A DNA stretch of 64,000 nucleotides from JASFBA01 sp036172265 (GCA_036172265.1 JASFBA010000007.1:1-64000), one strand, 5' to 3'. Shown: positions 51,511 through 61,045, counted from the stretch's first letter. Numbers and translations are program-made. Notes: generated from the sequence alone by a model not told the origin.

Positions 51511-53322
51511 TTAGGGCCCGTAACGCCATCGGTAATAGTGCAGGCCCACGTTCCCCATCTCCACCTGCCAGCCGGGCGGGTTGGCCGGGGTATAGGTAAG
51601 CACCCGGCGTTCAAAGAGTTGCACCAGGATGTCCTGTTCCACACCGGCCACCCGGCAACGCACCCAGTACGGTTCGCTGATGGGGTAGCCGAAGGCGAAG
51701 AGCCAGTCCACCAGTTTCCCGTTCTGGTAAGTATTGTTGACGTAAATCAACCCGCTGCGGTTCATAAATTCCCAGAACACCTGGGGAACGTTGTGTCCGG
51801 TGGCATCTTCGTAGTAGGCGATGGCCGTCCCGGTGTATCTGGCCTTGGTCGGGTCGTTTTCCACAGAGCCGTTTTTGGCGAGGGTGGCCGTGGCTTTCTG
51901 TCCTGGGCGTGAAGGGGCTGGTTGCCCGATAAGGCTGCCGAAGGTGGCGTAGGTCGGGCAGTTGGGGTTGACAGAGGCCCAATCGCCGGCCACCGCCTCG
52001 CTTGCCGGGGCGCGTATCTCGAAGGAAGTATCCCCCACCATGATCCGGCCGGTCACCATCTCATAGACCAGGAGGCCGTTGGTGACAAACCACATGGAGG
52101 AGCGGTCGCCGGAGGGGTTGTTGATTTCCATGCGCGATTTATCGAAGTATTGCACCAGGCGGGTTCCGCCGGGAGACTGGGCGTAGGGTTCGTGTAATCC
52201 GGTGCTGAAGGGGGCCGGCCCCCAAACCCAGGAACGGGTGGTGCGTCCATCAGTCACCGGCTTGTCGGTGCGTTTCCAGACCGCTTCAAAGGCGCTATCG
52301 GCGAATGGGCCGGCCGGGGTGAGCGTAGGGGTGGGTCCGGGCGGCGGAGGCGGTGCCCCGCTTTTGAACTGGGGTGCCCACTGGGCGGTCAGTTCCAGGT
52401 ATTGGGTGCCGTAATTTTGGCTTGGCTCGATATGGCTGCCTTCGTACCACTCGTTCCAACTGTTGATGATGGCCAGCGAGGCTTGGTAGTCTATAGCCGC
52501 CTGCCAAGACTTGTGGTAATACTCCCCACCTGCGCGGTCGCGGTAGTGGGTCGGCCGGCCGGGCATACGGGTGTCGTCGTAGCCCGGCATCACCGTGGCG
52601 ATGAAGGGTTTGGAGGTGCCGTGGGCGCTGTTGTAGGCGTTCAACTTGCGGGAGTAAGAGGCTAGGGCGCTTGACGGTTCGGCCGCCCAGGAGATGTCGA
52701 AGAAGTAGATGGCATCGAAGATGTCCAGATAGGAGAAATCCACACCTTCGCCCAGCCAGAAGGTCCATCCGTTGGGGTCCAGTTCCTGGCGCAGTTGTTT
52801 CCAGGTCTCGTAGGCACTTTTGCCGGGGAAAGTCGGGATGCTTGGGAGGGACCAGAAGCCGATAAGCGGGCGGTTTTGGAAGCGCAGGTAATTGGGGTGA
52901 GAGGCAAGGGTATGGATCACATAGCGCAGGTTCTCCCGCGTCTGCTCGGCGCTTTGAAAATTGCCGGAAGCGGTGATGTCGAGGAAGACGGCGATTTTGA
53001 AGCCGTAGGAGCCGGATAGGTCGAGCAACTGGCGGACCCGACCGTCGATACGGCTATCTTCCCGGCCGGTCCAGGCCACCATAAAGGCGTCGATGCCGGC
53101 GTTGTGAGCCTGCTCGATGTGGCGTTGAAGGGTAGCGCGCTCGCCGCAGGAATAGAGTACCTGGGGTAGGTCGCTCATCCGGCCCGAGTTCCAGTCCGAG
53201 AGTTCATACCAGGCAAAGTAGAGGGCGATGACGGGCCGGCTTTCGGTACCCATGGCCGGAAGAGCGGGAAGGAAGGTAAACAGAAGCAACGCCAGAGACA
53301 ACTGGTGGAAGACGTGTCGCAT
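51511..53322 (-). CDS. Secreted GH99-like glycoside hydrolase with C-terminal module
   Basis: A 603-residue exported protein. A signal peptide ends near AMG (about residue 24). The barrel (about 28-330) has IALYFAWYELSDWNSG, HNAGIDAFMVAW and INSWNEWYEGSHIEPS, the last being the conserved catalytic-face segment of GH99/GH71-like enzymes (endo-mannanase or glucanase). After a Pro-rich linker, residues about 345-603 form a module (VQYFDKSRMEINNP, VTNGLLVYEMVTGRIMVGD) that I have seen in Chloroflexota surface proteins; its function is unknown. ATG 53322 has GGAGG at about 5 nt. GlcD lies 90 nt upstream on the same strand. Confidence 0.78.
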   Translation of the reverse strand: MRHVFHQLSLALLLFTFLPALPAMGTESRPVIALYFAWYELSDWNSGRMSDLPQVLYSCGERATLQRHIEQAHNAGIDAFMVAWTGREDSRIDGRVRQLLDLSGSYGFKIAVFLDITASGNFQSAEQTRENLRYVIHTLASHPNYLRFQNRPLIGFWSLPSIPTFPGKSAYETWKQLRQELDPNGWTFWLGEGVDFSYLDIFDAIYFFDISWAAEPSSALASYSRKLNAYNSAHGTSKPFIATVMPGYDDTRMPGRPTHYRDRAGGEYYHKSWQAAIDYQASLAIINSWNEWYEGSHIEPSQNYGTQYLELTAQWAPQFKSGAPPPPPGPTPTLTPAGPFADSAFEAVWKRTDKPVTDGRTTRSWVWGPAPFSTGLHEPYAQSPGGTRLVQYFDKSRMEINNPSGDRSSMWFVTNGLLVYEMVTGRIMVGDTSFEIRAPASEAVAGDWASVNPNCPTYATFGSLIGQPAPSRPGQKATATLAKNGSVENDPTKARYTGTAIAYYEDATGHNVPQVFWEFMNRSGLIYVNNTYQNGKLVDWLFAFGYPISEPYWVRCRVAGVEQDILVQLFERRVLTYTPANPPGWQVEMGNVGLHYYRWRYGP

Positions 53323-53411
53323 TTCGACCTCCATCTGTTGCGCATTACGTGTCGCACTTTTCCTTGGGACGGCTCGGCCGGAGCCCTCCCGGCTCCCCGT
53401 CCCCTTGTCTC

Positions 53412-54806
53412 CTACCGTTCCCCTATACCCTCCGGCATCACCTTCCCCGGGTTGAGGATGCCCTTAGGATCGAGGGTACGCTTGATCGCCCGCATCACCT
53501 CGACGGCCACCGGCCCCAGATTCTCCTCGATAAAGTCACGCTTCAGGAGGCCGACGCCGTGTTCGCCGGAGAGGACGCCGCCCAGTTCCATGGCCACCCG
53601 GAAGATGGCCTCGGCGGCCTGCTCCACCCGGGCGAACTCCTCCTCATCGCGCCGGTCGAAGAGGATATTGGGGTGGAGGTTGCCGTCGCCGATGTGGCCG
53701 AAGATGGGGATGGGCAGGTTGTAGCGACGGGAGATCTCCTTGATGCGGGCTACCGCTTCGGGGATGGCGCTGCGGGGTACGGTGATGTCCTCGCCAAGTT
53801 TGTTGGGCCGGCGGCGGGCCAGCGAGGGAGAAACGGATTTGCGGGCGGCCATCAGCGCCGCCCCTTCCTTTTCGTCGGCCGCCACCTTGACCTCGCGGGC
53901 CCCTGTCCGGCGGCAGATCTCGGCGATCTCTTCGATCTCCCGCCGGGCTTGCTCCGGTTCCCCGTCGGTCTCGATAACCAGGATGGCCTCTACGTCCAGC
54001 GGCAGGCCCATCTTCTTATGGGCTTCCACTGTGGCGATAGTGGTATCGTCCATAATCTCCAGGGCTACGGGAATGATCCCCTGTTCCAGGATGCACGTTA
54101 CGGCTACGCCGGCATCGTTCAGGCGCGGGAAAACGGCCATCGCCGTGCAGGTGGCTTTAGGGGGCGGGATGAGACGCAGGATGGCCTCGGTGATCACCCC
54201 CAGGGTGCCCTCTGAACCGATGAAGAGGTCGCTCAGGCGGTAGCCGACGGCGCGTTTGATCGTCTTGCCGCCGGTGCGCAGGATGCGTCCATCGGCCAGG
54301 ACTACCTCCAGCCCCAGCACATAGTCGGCAGTTACCCCGTACTTGAGGCAGTGCGGCCCGCCGGCGTTGCAGGCGATGTTGCCGCCGATGCTGGAATGGC
54401 GCTGGCTGGAGGGGTCGGGCGGGTAGTATAGGCCGTATTTGGCCACCTCGGCCTGTAGGTCGGCGGTGACCACGCCGGCCTGCACCACGGCCACCATATT
54501 GGCCCGATCAATTTCCAGGATGCGGTTCATGCGGGTCAAGTTCAGGACAATGCCGCCATAAATGGGGATGCTCCCGCCGGCCAGCCCGCTTCCCAGGCCC
54601 CGTGGCACCACCGGGATCCCTTCCCGATAGGCTACCTGCATAACGCGGGAAACCTCTTCCGTCGTCTCCGGAGAAACGACTGCCTCGGGCAGGCTTTCCC
54701 GGAAGGTAGCGTCAAAGCCGTAGCAGAGGAGGTCCTCCGGTTCGGTGTGCACCCATCCCCGGCCGACGATGTCCTGGAGTTCGCGCAGTACCGTTTTGGG
54801 GATCAT
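53412..54806 (-). CDS. glcD: FAD-linked oxidase, glycolate oxidase subunit GlcD type
   Basis: A 464-residue FAD enzyme of the vanillyl-alcohol-oxidase superfamily oxidising 2-hydroxy acids (glycolate or D-lactate). VVPRGLGSGLAGGS (FAD pyrophosphate loop), PPDPSSQRHSSIGGNIACNAGG and FIGSEGTLGVITEA are intact; FGHIGDGNLHPNI and GGVLSGEHGVGLLK are the C-terminal active-site segments. The partner GlcE/GlcF genes are absent from the window. It follows the zinc-ribbon gene by 11 nt. Confidence 0.9.
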   Translation of the reverse strand: MIPKTVLRELQDIVGRGWVHTEPEDLLCYGFDATFRESLPEAVVSPETTEEVSRVMQVAYREGIPVVPRGLGSGLAGGSIPIYGGIVLNLTRMNRILEIDRANMVAVVQAGVVTADLQAEVAKYGLYYPPDPSSQRHSSIGGNIACNAGGPHCLKYGVTADYVLGLEVVLADGRILRTGGKTIKRAVGYRLSDLFIGSEGTLGVITEAILRLIPPPKATCTAMAVFPRLNDAGVAVTCILEQGIIPVALEIMDDTTIATVEAHKKMGLPLDVEAILVIETDGEPEQARREIEEIAEICRRTGAREVKVAADEKEGAALMAARKSVSPSLARRRPNKLGEDITVPRSAIPEAVARIKEISRRYNLPIPIFGHIGDGNLHPNILFDRRDEEEFARVEQAAEAIFRVAMELGGVLSGEHGVGLLKRDFIEENLGPVAVEVMRAIKRTLDPKGILNPGKVMPEGIGER

Positions 54807-54817
54807 CGGGATGTCCT

Positions 54818-55000
54818 TTATTCGATTTCCGGCGGGGCATCATCCTCTTCGGTGAGAGGGACCGTATCGCGCTCCGCGACCTCGAAGCGGAGGCTCCCGC
54901 AGCGGGGGCAGGTATAGCGTCCCCGAAGGTAGCCCTTGGGGTCGCGAGTCAGCCCGCCGTAGCCGCAGTCCAGGCAGACGTATTCGTACCATCTTCTCAT
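54818..55000 (-). CDS. Small zinc-ribbon protein
   Basis: A 60-residue protein with two knuckles, C9-x2-C12 and C31-x2-C34, and an acidic tail (EEDDAPPEIE). It resembles FmdB-like or rubredoxin-like ribbons, but I cannot assign a role. ATG 55000 has AGGAGG 5 nt upstream; the extension to 55150 crosses the promoter. Confidence 0.75.
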   Translation of the reverse strand: MRRWYEYVCLDCGYGGLTRDPKGYLRGRYTCPRCGSLRFEVAERDTVPLTEEDDAPPEIE

Positions 55001-55034
55001 ACGTTCCTCCTGTCGGATGGTCTTGACATCACGA

Positions 55035-55064
55035 ATTTTACCCGATGCAGGCCGGATTGTCCAA
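55035..55064 (-). promoter_or_regulatory. Promoter for zinc ribbon/glcD
   Basis: Minus-strand TTGGAC (55064..55059), 18-bp spacer, TAAAAT (55040..55035). It overlaps the divergent -35 box of the methyltransferase gene. Confidence 0.6.
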
Positions 55065-55084
55065 TTTTGGGGATAGGGTATAAT
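55057..55084 (+). promoter_or_regulatory. Promoter for the EcoRV-type R-M operon
   Basis: TTGTCC (55057-55062), 16-bp spacer, TATAAT (55079-55084), about 43 nt before the methyltransferase ATG. Confidence 0.75.
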
Positions 55085-55126
55085 TGGAAGTAAAAGGATA
55101 TGGTAGGTATCAGGAGGAAGTCGGGG

Positions 55127-56197
55127 ATGTCCAGATTTACAGTGTGTCAACAGGCCCTATTTCCCGACTTGGTTGCTCGTTTTCCTTCCACACGCTACCA
55201 AGGCAGCAAGGCTAAACTGGCCGATTGGATCTGGGGACAAATTGCCAACCTGGATTTTGACACCTGTTTGGACGCTTTTGGTGGTACGGGAGCGATTGCC
55301 TATCGGCTGAAAATAGAGGGTAAGGCGGTTACTTACAACGATGTGCTTCGTTTTAACTATTACATCGGTCAGGCCCTGATCGAAAACGGTCGGGTTCGCT
55401 TGTGTCCGGAGGAGGTGGACTGGGTGCTCACCAACCATCCGGAGATAACATATCCCCATTTTGTTCGGGAAACCTTTGCCGGAATCTATTACACCGACGA
55501 AGAGAATGCCTGGATCGACCAGACCATCGCTAACATCCGCCAGTTCACCGATCCATACAAGTTTGCCCTGGCCTTTTTTGCCCTCTGCCAGGCCTGTATG
55601 GTCAAAAGGCCGTTTAACCTTTTTCACCGCAAAAACCTACACCTGCGGTTCGCTGAGGTTGAGCGTACCTTCGGGAACAAAGCCTCATGGGACAGGCCTT
55701 TTGAAGAGTGGTTTCGTGTCTTTATAGACGAGGCCAACCGGGCCGTCTTCGATAATGGGCGGGAAAACCGTGCCTTCAACTGTGACGCCTGCGATGTGCC
55801 TGGGGAATATGATCTCGTTTACATTGACCCGCCTTACATCTCCAGACGTGGCGTGGTTGTTGACTACCGGCATTTTTACCATTTTCTGGAGGGTCTAGCG
55901 ATGTACGACCGTTGGGGAGAACATATCAATCATCGGATGAAACACCGCCCATTGAAATTACAGCCGACTGAGTGGACAGATAAGGTAAGAATCTATGGAG
56001 CCTTTGATCGGCTTTTTGAGCGGTATCGTCGGAGTATTCTGGTGGTCTCTTATCGTAGCGATGGTATTCCCACCGTGTCGGAACTGGCCTCCTTGCTTGG
56101 ACGGCACAAGCGTAATGTCCGGGTTGAGCATTTTCGCTATAAATATGTTCTGTCCACCAACGCCGAATCTAAAGAAGTCCTCTTAATAGGTGTGTGA
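55127..56197 (+). CDS. D12-class N6-adenine DNA methyltransferase (M.EcoRV-like)
   Basis: A 356-residue Dam-like enzyme protecting host DNA. YQGSKAKL (24-31) corresponds to the F-x-G-x-K motif, DAFGGTG (49-55) is the SAM loop and DPPY (234-237) the catalytic motif. The order (SAM motif first, DPPY last) defines the alpha/D12 class. ATG 55127 has AGGAGGAAG upstream. The endonuclease gene follows after 6 nt, and promoter and genes form one unit of lower GC content than the surroundings, a sign of horizontal gain. Confidence 0.9.
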   Translation: MSRFTVCQQALFPDLVARFPSTRYQGSKAKLADWIWGQIANLDFDTCLDAFGGTGAIAYRLKIEGKAVTYNDVLRFNYYIGQALIENGRVRLCPEEVDWVLTNHPEITYPHFVRETFAGIYYTDEENAWIDQTIANIRQFTDPYKFALAFFALCQACMVKRPFNLFHRKNLHLRFAEVERTFGNKASWDRPFEEWFRVFIDEANRAVFDNGRENRAFNCDACDVPGEYDLVYIDPPYISRRGVVVDYRHFYHFLEGLAMYDRWGEHINHRMKHRPLKLQPTEWTDKVRIYGAFDRLFERYRRSILVVSYRSDGIPTVSELASLLGRHKRNVRVEHFRYKYVLSTNAESKEVLLIGV

Positions 56198-56203
56198 AAG
56201 ACG

Positions 56204-56980
56204 ATGAACAAGGAACATTTCAGAACAGCACTCTTGTCTTATGTGGAGCACTTCAGGACCTCTCTGAGCACAGAAACAGGCGATTGGGTGATCAAAGGCT
56301 TCATTGATGTGTATCAAAACATCTACACAATCTCTATAGACACGAAAGTGATCTCCAAGATCATCGAACTTATGCTCCTGCCAGTCATTTCCCGTTTTGC
56401 TTCGGAGCATGAGTACAAGATGGTGCTCAGCGAGTACCAGAATTACTATCCTGACATCAGCCTTATAGCGACAGATGGGACCAAGATCGCCTTGGACCTG
56501 AAAAGCACCTACCGGGTGAACTCGACGTCGGCAAATGGGTTCACTCTGGGAGCCTTTACGGGGTATTTTCGTCAGCGTCGGTCTACCAAGAACGTCGTTT
56601 TCCCTTACGAACAATATGCCGCACATTTTGTTCTAGGCATTATCTATAGCCGTAGCACGGAATCGCCCGAGGAATTTCGGACTTATGCCCTGAGCGAACT
56701 TCAAAGCATCGTCTCTGTGGCCCGGGATTTCATCTTCTTGGTGCAGGAGAAATGGAAAGTTGCTTCCGATCGCCCTGGTAGCGGGAACACGAAGAACATC
56801 GGTTCGGTGAGGGAGGTAGAGGCTCTGGTCGAAGGGAAGGGACCGTTCTCCCCTCATGGTGAGGCTATCTTTGACGATTATTGGATGAACTACTTGACGG
56901 AGGACATGGCCCGGGCAATTGATTCGGTGGTGCCCTATCGGAATCTCCAGGAATATTGGGAATGGAGGAAGCGTGTGTAG
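56204..56980 (+). CDS. EcoRV-family type II restriction endonuclease
   Basis: A 258-residue nuclease closely matching EcoRV. Catalytic residues align: P83-D84 (YYPDISL; EcoRV D74), D98 and K100 (IALDLKSTYR; D90 and K92). FTLGAFTGYFR, VVFPYEQYAAHFVLG and the recognition loop GSGNTKNIGS (EcoRV GSGNTTNIGS) are conserved, as is the downstream VEGKGPF. This predicts recognition and blunt cleavage of GATATC. It is encoded 6 nt after its methyltransferase. Intact length suggests function. Confidence 0.93.
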   Translation: MNKEHFRTALLSYVEHFRTSLSTETGDWVIKGFIDVYQNIYTISIDTKVISKIIELMLLPVISRFASEHEYKMVLSEYQNYYPDISLIATDGTKIALDLKSTYRVNSTSANGFTLGAFTGYFRQRRSTKNVVFPYEQYAAHFVLGIIYSRSTESPEEFRTYALSELQSIVSVARDFIFLVQEKWKVASDRPGSGNTKNIGSVREVEALVEGKGPFSPHGEAIFDDYWMNYLTEDMARAIDSVVPYRNLQEYWEWRKRV

Positions 56981-56986
56981 AAATTC

Positions 56987-58342
56987 CTATGACTTCAAGA
57001 ACTCTTCCAGTTCCTGCAAAGCCCGTTCGGCGTAGGCTCGGCCGCGTTCCTGTTTGCTTCGGGGCGGGTGAGGAAGGTCCGGAAGAAGGCCGAAGTTGGC
57101 CTTCATCGGCTGGAAATCGCCCTCGCGGGGTGTAGTGATATAGCGCACGATAGCCCCCAACATCGTCGTGGGTGGGAGGACCCAGAGCCTTTCCCCGCGC
57201 AGGAAGCGGGCGGCGTTTATGCCGGCCAGCAGCCCTGTGCCGATGGAGCCGACATAACCTTCGCTCCCGGTGATCTGGCCGGCGAAGAAGAGGTCGTCCC
57301 TGGCTACGCTCTGGAGCGTCGGGCGGAGGAGGGAAGGGCTGTGGAGAAAGGTGTTACGGTGCATCTGGCCGTAACGAACGAACTCGGCCCGTTCCAGGCC
57401 GGGGATAAGGCGGAAGGCGCGTTCCTGCTCCTTCCAGCGCAGGTTGGTCTGGAAGCCCACCAGGTTGTAGAGCCGGCCGGCCAGGTCGTCCCGGCGCAAC
57501 TGCACCACGGCATAGGGCCGTTTCCCCGTGCGCGGATCCACCAGGCCCACCGGCCGCAAGGGGCCAAAGGCCAGCGCCTCCCGTCCCCGACGGGCGATTT
57601 CCTCGATGGGCAGACAGGCCTCGAAAAAACGGGCCTCCTCTCGCTCGAAATCGTGCAGAGGAATTTGCTCCGCCGAAAGGAGGGCTTCCACAAAGCGTTC
57701 ATACTCCTCCCGCGTCATCGGGCAATTGATGTAATCCTCCCCGCCGCGACCGTAACGCGAGGCGAAAAAGGCCACCGTCATATCCACCGAATCGGCCGTC
57801 ACGATGGGGGCCATGGCGTCGTAGAAGTGGAGGTGCTCCCGGCCGGTGAAGCGGGCGATGGCCTCGGCCAGCGGAGGGGAGGTGAGCGGGCCGGTGGCGA
57901 TGACGGCCGGCCCATCGGGGATCTCGGTCACCTCGGCGGTCTGGACAGTGATGCGCGGGTGGTTTCGGATGCGTTCGCTTACCCGTCGGGCAAAGGCTTC
58001 CCGGTCCACGGCCAGGGCGGCGCCGGCCGGCAGCGCCGTCTCGTCGGCACAGGCGATGAGGAGGGAACCCAGCCGGCGCAGTTCCTCCTTGAGAAGCCCC
58101 AGCGCCCGGTCCACCTCCCGCGCCCCCAGCGAGTTGCTACAGACCAATTCGGCCAGGAGGCCGCCGGTGTGGGCCGGGGTCATTTTCAGCGGGCGCATCT
58201 CGTAGAGGAGTACCTCAATGCCCCGTTCGGCTGCCTGCCAGGCTGCCTCGCTCCCGGCCAGCCCTCCGCCAACTACCGTAAGGGGTTGATAAATCGGTGG
58301 TTGGGAAGAAGCAAAGGAATACGGGAAAGCGTTATTCGGCAC
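56987..58342 (-). CDS. trmFO: Methylenetetrahydrofolate--tRNA-(uracil-5-)-methyltransferase
   Basis: A 451-residue FAD enzyme making m5U54 in tRNA with methylene-THF. The FAD loop VVGGGLAGSEAAW, PAHTGGLLAELVCSNSLGA, NCPMTREEY and GQITGSEGYVGSIGTGLLAG are family hallmarks. GTG 58342 gives a longer N-terminus (MPNNAFPYSFASSQ) than usual and overlaps the broken GNAT gene by 70 nt. No better start is seen before LTVVGGG. Confidence 0.93.
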   Translation of the reverse strand: MPNNAFPYSFASSQPPIYQPLTVVGGGLAGSEAAWQAAERGIEVLLYEMRPLKMTPAHTGGLLAELVCSNSLGAREVDRALGLLKEELRRLGSLLIACADETALPAGAALAVDREAFARRVSERIRNHPRITVQTAEVTEIPDGPAVIATGPLTSPPLAEAIARFTGREHLHFYDAMAPIVTADSVDMTVAFFASRYGRGGEDYINCPMTREEYERFVEALLSAEQIPLHDFEREEARFFEACLPIEEIARRGREALAFGPLRPVGLVDPRTGKRPYAVVQLRRDDLAGRLYNLVGFQTNLRWKEQERAFRLIPGLERAEFVRYGQMHRNTFLHSPSLLRPTLQSVARDDLFFAGQITGSEGYVGSIGTGLLAGINAARFLRGERLWVLPPTTMLGAIVRYITTPREGDFQPMKANFGLLPDLPHPPRSKQERGRAYAERALQELEEFLKS

Positions 58343-58784
58343 CCGGTTGCCCCCGAAAGATCAGCCGCTCTGTCCAGAAACCAACCTTCCTTAGCACCTG
58401 CTGGGCGCCTCTTGTCCGTTTCGGGGGAGGCGTAGAGGGCGGACCAACCCTGTTCCCCGGCCCAGGCGAGTGCTTTTCGCAAAAGCGCGGTGGCGATTCC
58501 CTGCCTTCGTTGGTCTTCTCGGACGTACAGTTCGTTTACCCAGAGGGTATGTTTGCCCTCATAGATGCGCACCTCGAGGTCAATATACCCAACTGGTTCT
58601 GCCAAGGCAATAAAGCACCAGTAGTCTCCGCCGGTCAGACGTTTCCGGTATCAAGGTTTTGAAAATCTTCCCCCGTGGGCTGGCCGCTGATACAACGTAC
58701 ACAGTAGTCCACGACAAAAGGAAGCGTCTCCGGAGCAACCGGTTGAATGCTCCAGCCTTGCATGGGCGCGTTTTTCCCAACCAT
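58273..58784 (-). pseudogene. GNAT N-acetyltransferase, frameshifted
   Basis: The N-terminal part (MVGKNAPMQGWSIQPVAPE, from ATG 58784) stops at TGA 58637..58635. The continuation RLTGGDYWCFIALAEPVGYI lies in another frame that opens just after a TGA at 58653..58651. A single 1-nt change in the overlap (around CCGGAAACG) would rejoin them into a protein of about 170 residues with the acetyl-CoA loop REDQRRQGIATALL. Either a true frameshift or a sequencing error. The 3' end overlaps trmFO. Confidence 0.7.
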
Positions 58785-58808
58785 CGTCCTAAGCCCTAAA
58801 CCCTCTCC

Positions 58809-59753
58809 CTACTGCTCCCCTACGAGACGCAGAGCCAAGGCTACCCCCTGTTGCAGGTCGGCACAGGAGGTGATGCCGGCCAGGTCGATGCCCAGTTGGA
58901 CCATCGTCTGGGCGATCTCCGGGCTGATACCGGTGAGGATGGTGCGGGCGCCCAGGAGTTGGGCCGCCAGCATGGCTCGCACCAGGTGGTTGGCCACCTG
59001 GGAGTCGATCATCGGTACGCCGGTGATGTCCAGGATGGCCACCCGGGCCCGGTGTTCCTCGATGCCGTGAAGGAGGCTATCCAGAATCCGGCCGGCCCGT
59101 TCGCTATCAATGCTGCCGATGAGCGGCATGACCAGGATGCCTTCCAGTACCGGAATCACCGGCGTGGAAAGTTCGGCCACCAGGTGGAGCAGCCGTTTCT
59201 GGGTTTCCTCCAGACGGGAGCGCGATTCCTGAAGTTCCCGATAGAGCCGGCTATGGTTCAGGGCGATGGCCAGGCGGTCCATCAGAGAACCCAGTTTGCT
59301 CACATCGCGTTCGCTGAAGAGGGGAGGGGAGAAGCGTTCCAACTGCAGGGCTCCCAGCAAGGCATCCTGGAAACGGGCGGCTACGATGAGGATCGCGTGA
59401 ATCCGTTCGGCCGAGAAGGGGTAGAGCGACCAGTAAGGAGCCTCTCTCCCCTGGACGACCAAGCCCCGTTCTCCCCGGAGAAGACGCCGGCCGGCCGGGT
59501 TGTCCTCCGACACCTGCTCTCCTCGCCCCCGTTCCGCTTCGGCTACCCCTCGGCTGGCTAAAAGGCGGAAGACCCCGTTTTCTTGATCCCAAAGATAAAA
59601 GGCCCCGATCTCGCAGAAGAAACGACTTGTCACCCGTTCCAGGAAATCCTCCACCGTCTTCTCCATCTCCAGAGAGGTGCCGATGGAGGAAAGAAGTTCG
59701 TACATAATGGAAAGTTCCTGGAACTTTTCGCTCAGATCGTTGGGGTCCATCAT
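58809..59753 (-). CDS. GAF-STAS protein (RsbR-like stressosome component)
   Basis: A 314-residue protein. A GAF domain (about 15-170) is linked by a helix to a STAS domain (TPVIPVLEGILVMPLIGSID onward). The STAS segment LDITGVPMIDSQVANHL matches RsbR, with Ser in place of the usual phospho-Thr. It probably belongs to a signalling module with the upstream FIST protein. No RsbS/RsbT genes lie in the window. ATG-ATG at 59753. Confidence 0.85.
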   Translation of the reverse strand: MMDPNDLSEKFQELSIMYELLSSIGTSLEMEKTVEDFLERVTSRFFCEIGAFYLWDQENGVFRLLASRGVAEAERGRGEQVSEDNPAGRRLLRGERGLVVQGREAPYWSLYPFSAERIHAILIVAARFQDALLGALQLERFSPPLFSERDVSKLGSLMDRLAIALNHSRLYRELQESRSRLEETQKRLLHLVAELSTPVIPVLEGILVMPLIGSIDSERAGRILDSLLHGIEEHRARVAILDITGVPMIDSQVANHLVRAMLAAQLLGARTILTGISPEIAQTMVQLGIDLAGITSCADLQQGVALALRLVGEQ

Positions 59754-59833
59754 CTATCCTTGTGTGTATCCGTGTGGAGGCCCACGGCCCCTTCGCCCTG
59801 GGCCTCCACGGAAACCCGATCGGTCTGTCCCGG

Positions 59834-61003
59834 TTAGCGCCCGAAAAGGGCCATAGACAGGGTCTTGTTATGGAACTGGGGCAAGCCGCCCTTGAGGGCA
59901 CCGACCTCCCCAAAGGTCAGGCAGCCGATCAGGGGGACATCCGTGCCGATTACTTGCTGCACGGCAGCCAGTTCCTCACGGAAGGCCTCCCCCAGCATTA
60001 GGCAACGAGAGACGCAGTCAAAGAGCACTGCCCCGGCTACCCGGGCCCCGCCGAGTTGCGCCCGGGCCGTCTCTGTCGCCTCTTGGGCCGCCTGGACCAT
60101 GTCTTCTTTGGCACCCTGCATCACGCGCACGATGCTGTTCTGGGGCACTTCTCCCACGCAGACCAGGGAACCGTCTTCCCGAACCTGGATGGGGTCGCGG
60201 ATGACAAACTGCTCCTCCGCCTGGGGGATGCCCAAAGGGTGGACCATGGCGAAGGCGGCAAAGTCCTCACGTTTCAGATCGGGAGCGCCGGCTGCCTGAC
60301 GGTAGACCTGGAAGGCCTCCCCCCAGTCCAGTTCGTGGACGATGCTCTCTGTGGAACGAGTCACCGTCAGGGCCTGGCTGAGCGGCTTCCAGCCGTGGCG
60401 CACGGCCACCCCGATCGGGCGCTGGGAGAGGAGGAGGGCTCCGGCGACGGCATCCTGGTAGACCTGGCTGCCCTCCATCTGGTAGGTCTGGATGAAACGG
60501 AGGTTATCCCCGGCGCCTCCGCCCAGGTAGGTGACCTCGGCCCCGGTGATTTCCAGGGCTCCCCGCAGGAACTCGCTCACGTTACAGCCGGTCAGGGGGT
60601 CGGGGAGGGTGAGGAGGAGGGCATAGGGGGCTTTTTCAGCTTTGCCCATGACCTGGCGGGCGAACTCGCGGCCGGCCTCCCGCGAACGGGCGCCGACGCG
60701 GGTTACCACGGTGGTGTGTACTTGGAGTCCTGGCGAAGAAAGCCCCATCAGGGCGACGCCCCGGATATGGACTTCCGGTCCGGTGAAGACGCCGGCTCCG
60801 CAGAAGCCGATCAGAGGCGTCTGAGGAAAGACGCTCCGGACTCCCTGGAGCACCTCGGCCTGCTTATATTGCTCGGTGGTGAAAAGGAGAAGGAAGTCGG
60901 GGGATGTTCCTTGCAGACCCTCCTGAACTTGCTGGGCGATCTCGCGGCCGGCCGGCCGCGATTCTTCGAGCACACTGCTGGCCGTAGCCATCCGCGTTTC
61001 CAT
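59834..61003 (-). CDS. FIST domain sensor protein
   Basis: A 389-residue protein with FIST_N (about 15-200) and FIST_C (about 210-370) domains, usually small-ligand (amino-acid) sensors. PLIGFCGAGVFTG, EVTYLGGGAGDNLRF and DVPLIGCLTFGEVGA are typical. It has no output domain; the GAF-STAS gene follows 80 nt later. ATG 61003 has AGGAGG 7 nt upstream and a strong promoter; the extension to 61102 runs through that promoter. Confidence 0.88.
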   Translation of the reverse strand: METRMATASSVLEESRPAGREIAQQVQEGLQGTSPDFLLLFTTEQYKQAEVLQGVRSVFPQTPLIGFCGAGVFTGPEVHIRGVALMGLSSPGLQVHTTVVTRVGARSREAGREFARQVMGKAEKAPYALLLTLPDPLTGCNVSEFLRGALEITGAEVTYLGGGAGDNLRFIQTYQMEGSQVYQDAVAGALLLSQRPIGVAVRHGWKPLSQALTVTRSTESIVHELDWGEAFQVYRQAAGAPDLKREDFAAFAMVHPLGIPQAEEQFVIRDPIQVREDGSLVCVGEVPQNSIVRVMQGAKEDMVQAAQEATETARAQLGGARVAGAVLFDCVSRCLMLGEAFREELAAVQQVIGTDVPLIGCLTFGEVGALKGGLPQFHNKTLSMALFGR

Positions 61004-61045
61004 GGGGGCACCTCCTTTCTCGCTCAATGAACCGCTCTCGATGTC

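Noticed and set aside
57068..58435. A 455-codon plus-strand frame.
   Set aside because: It is antisense to trmFO, which has full family motifs.
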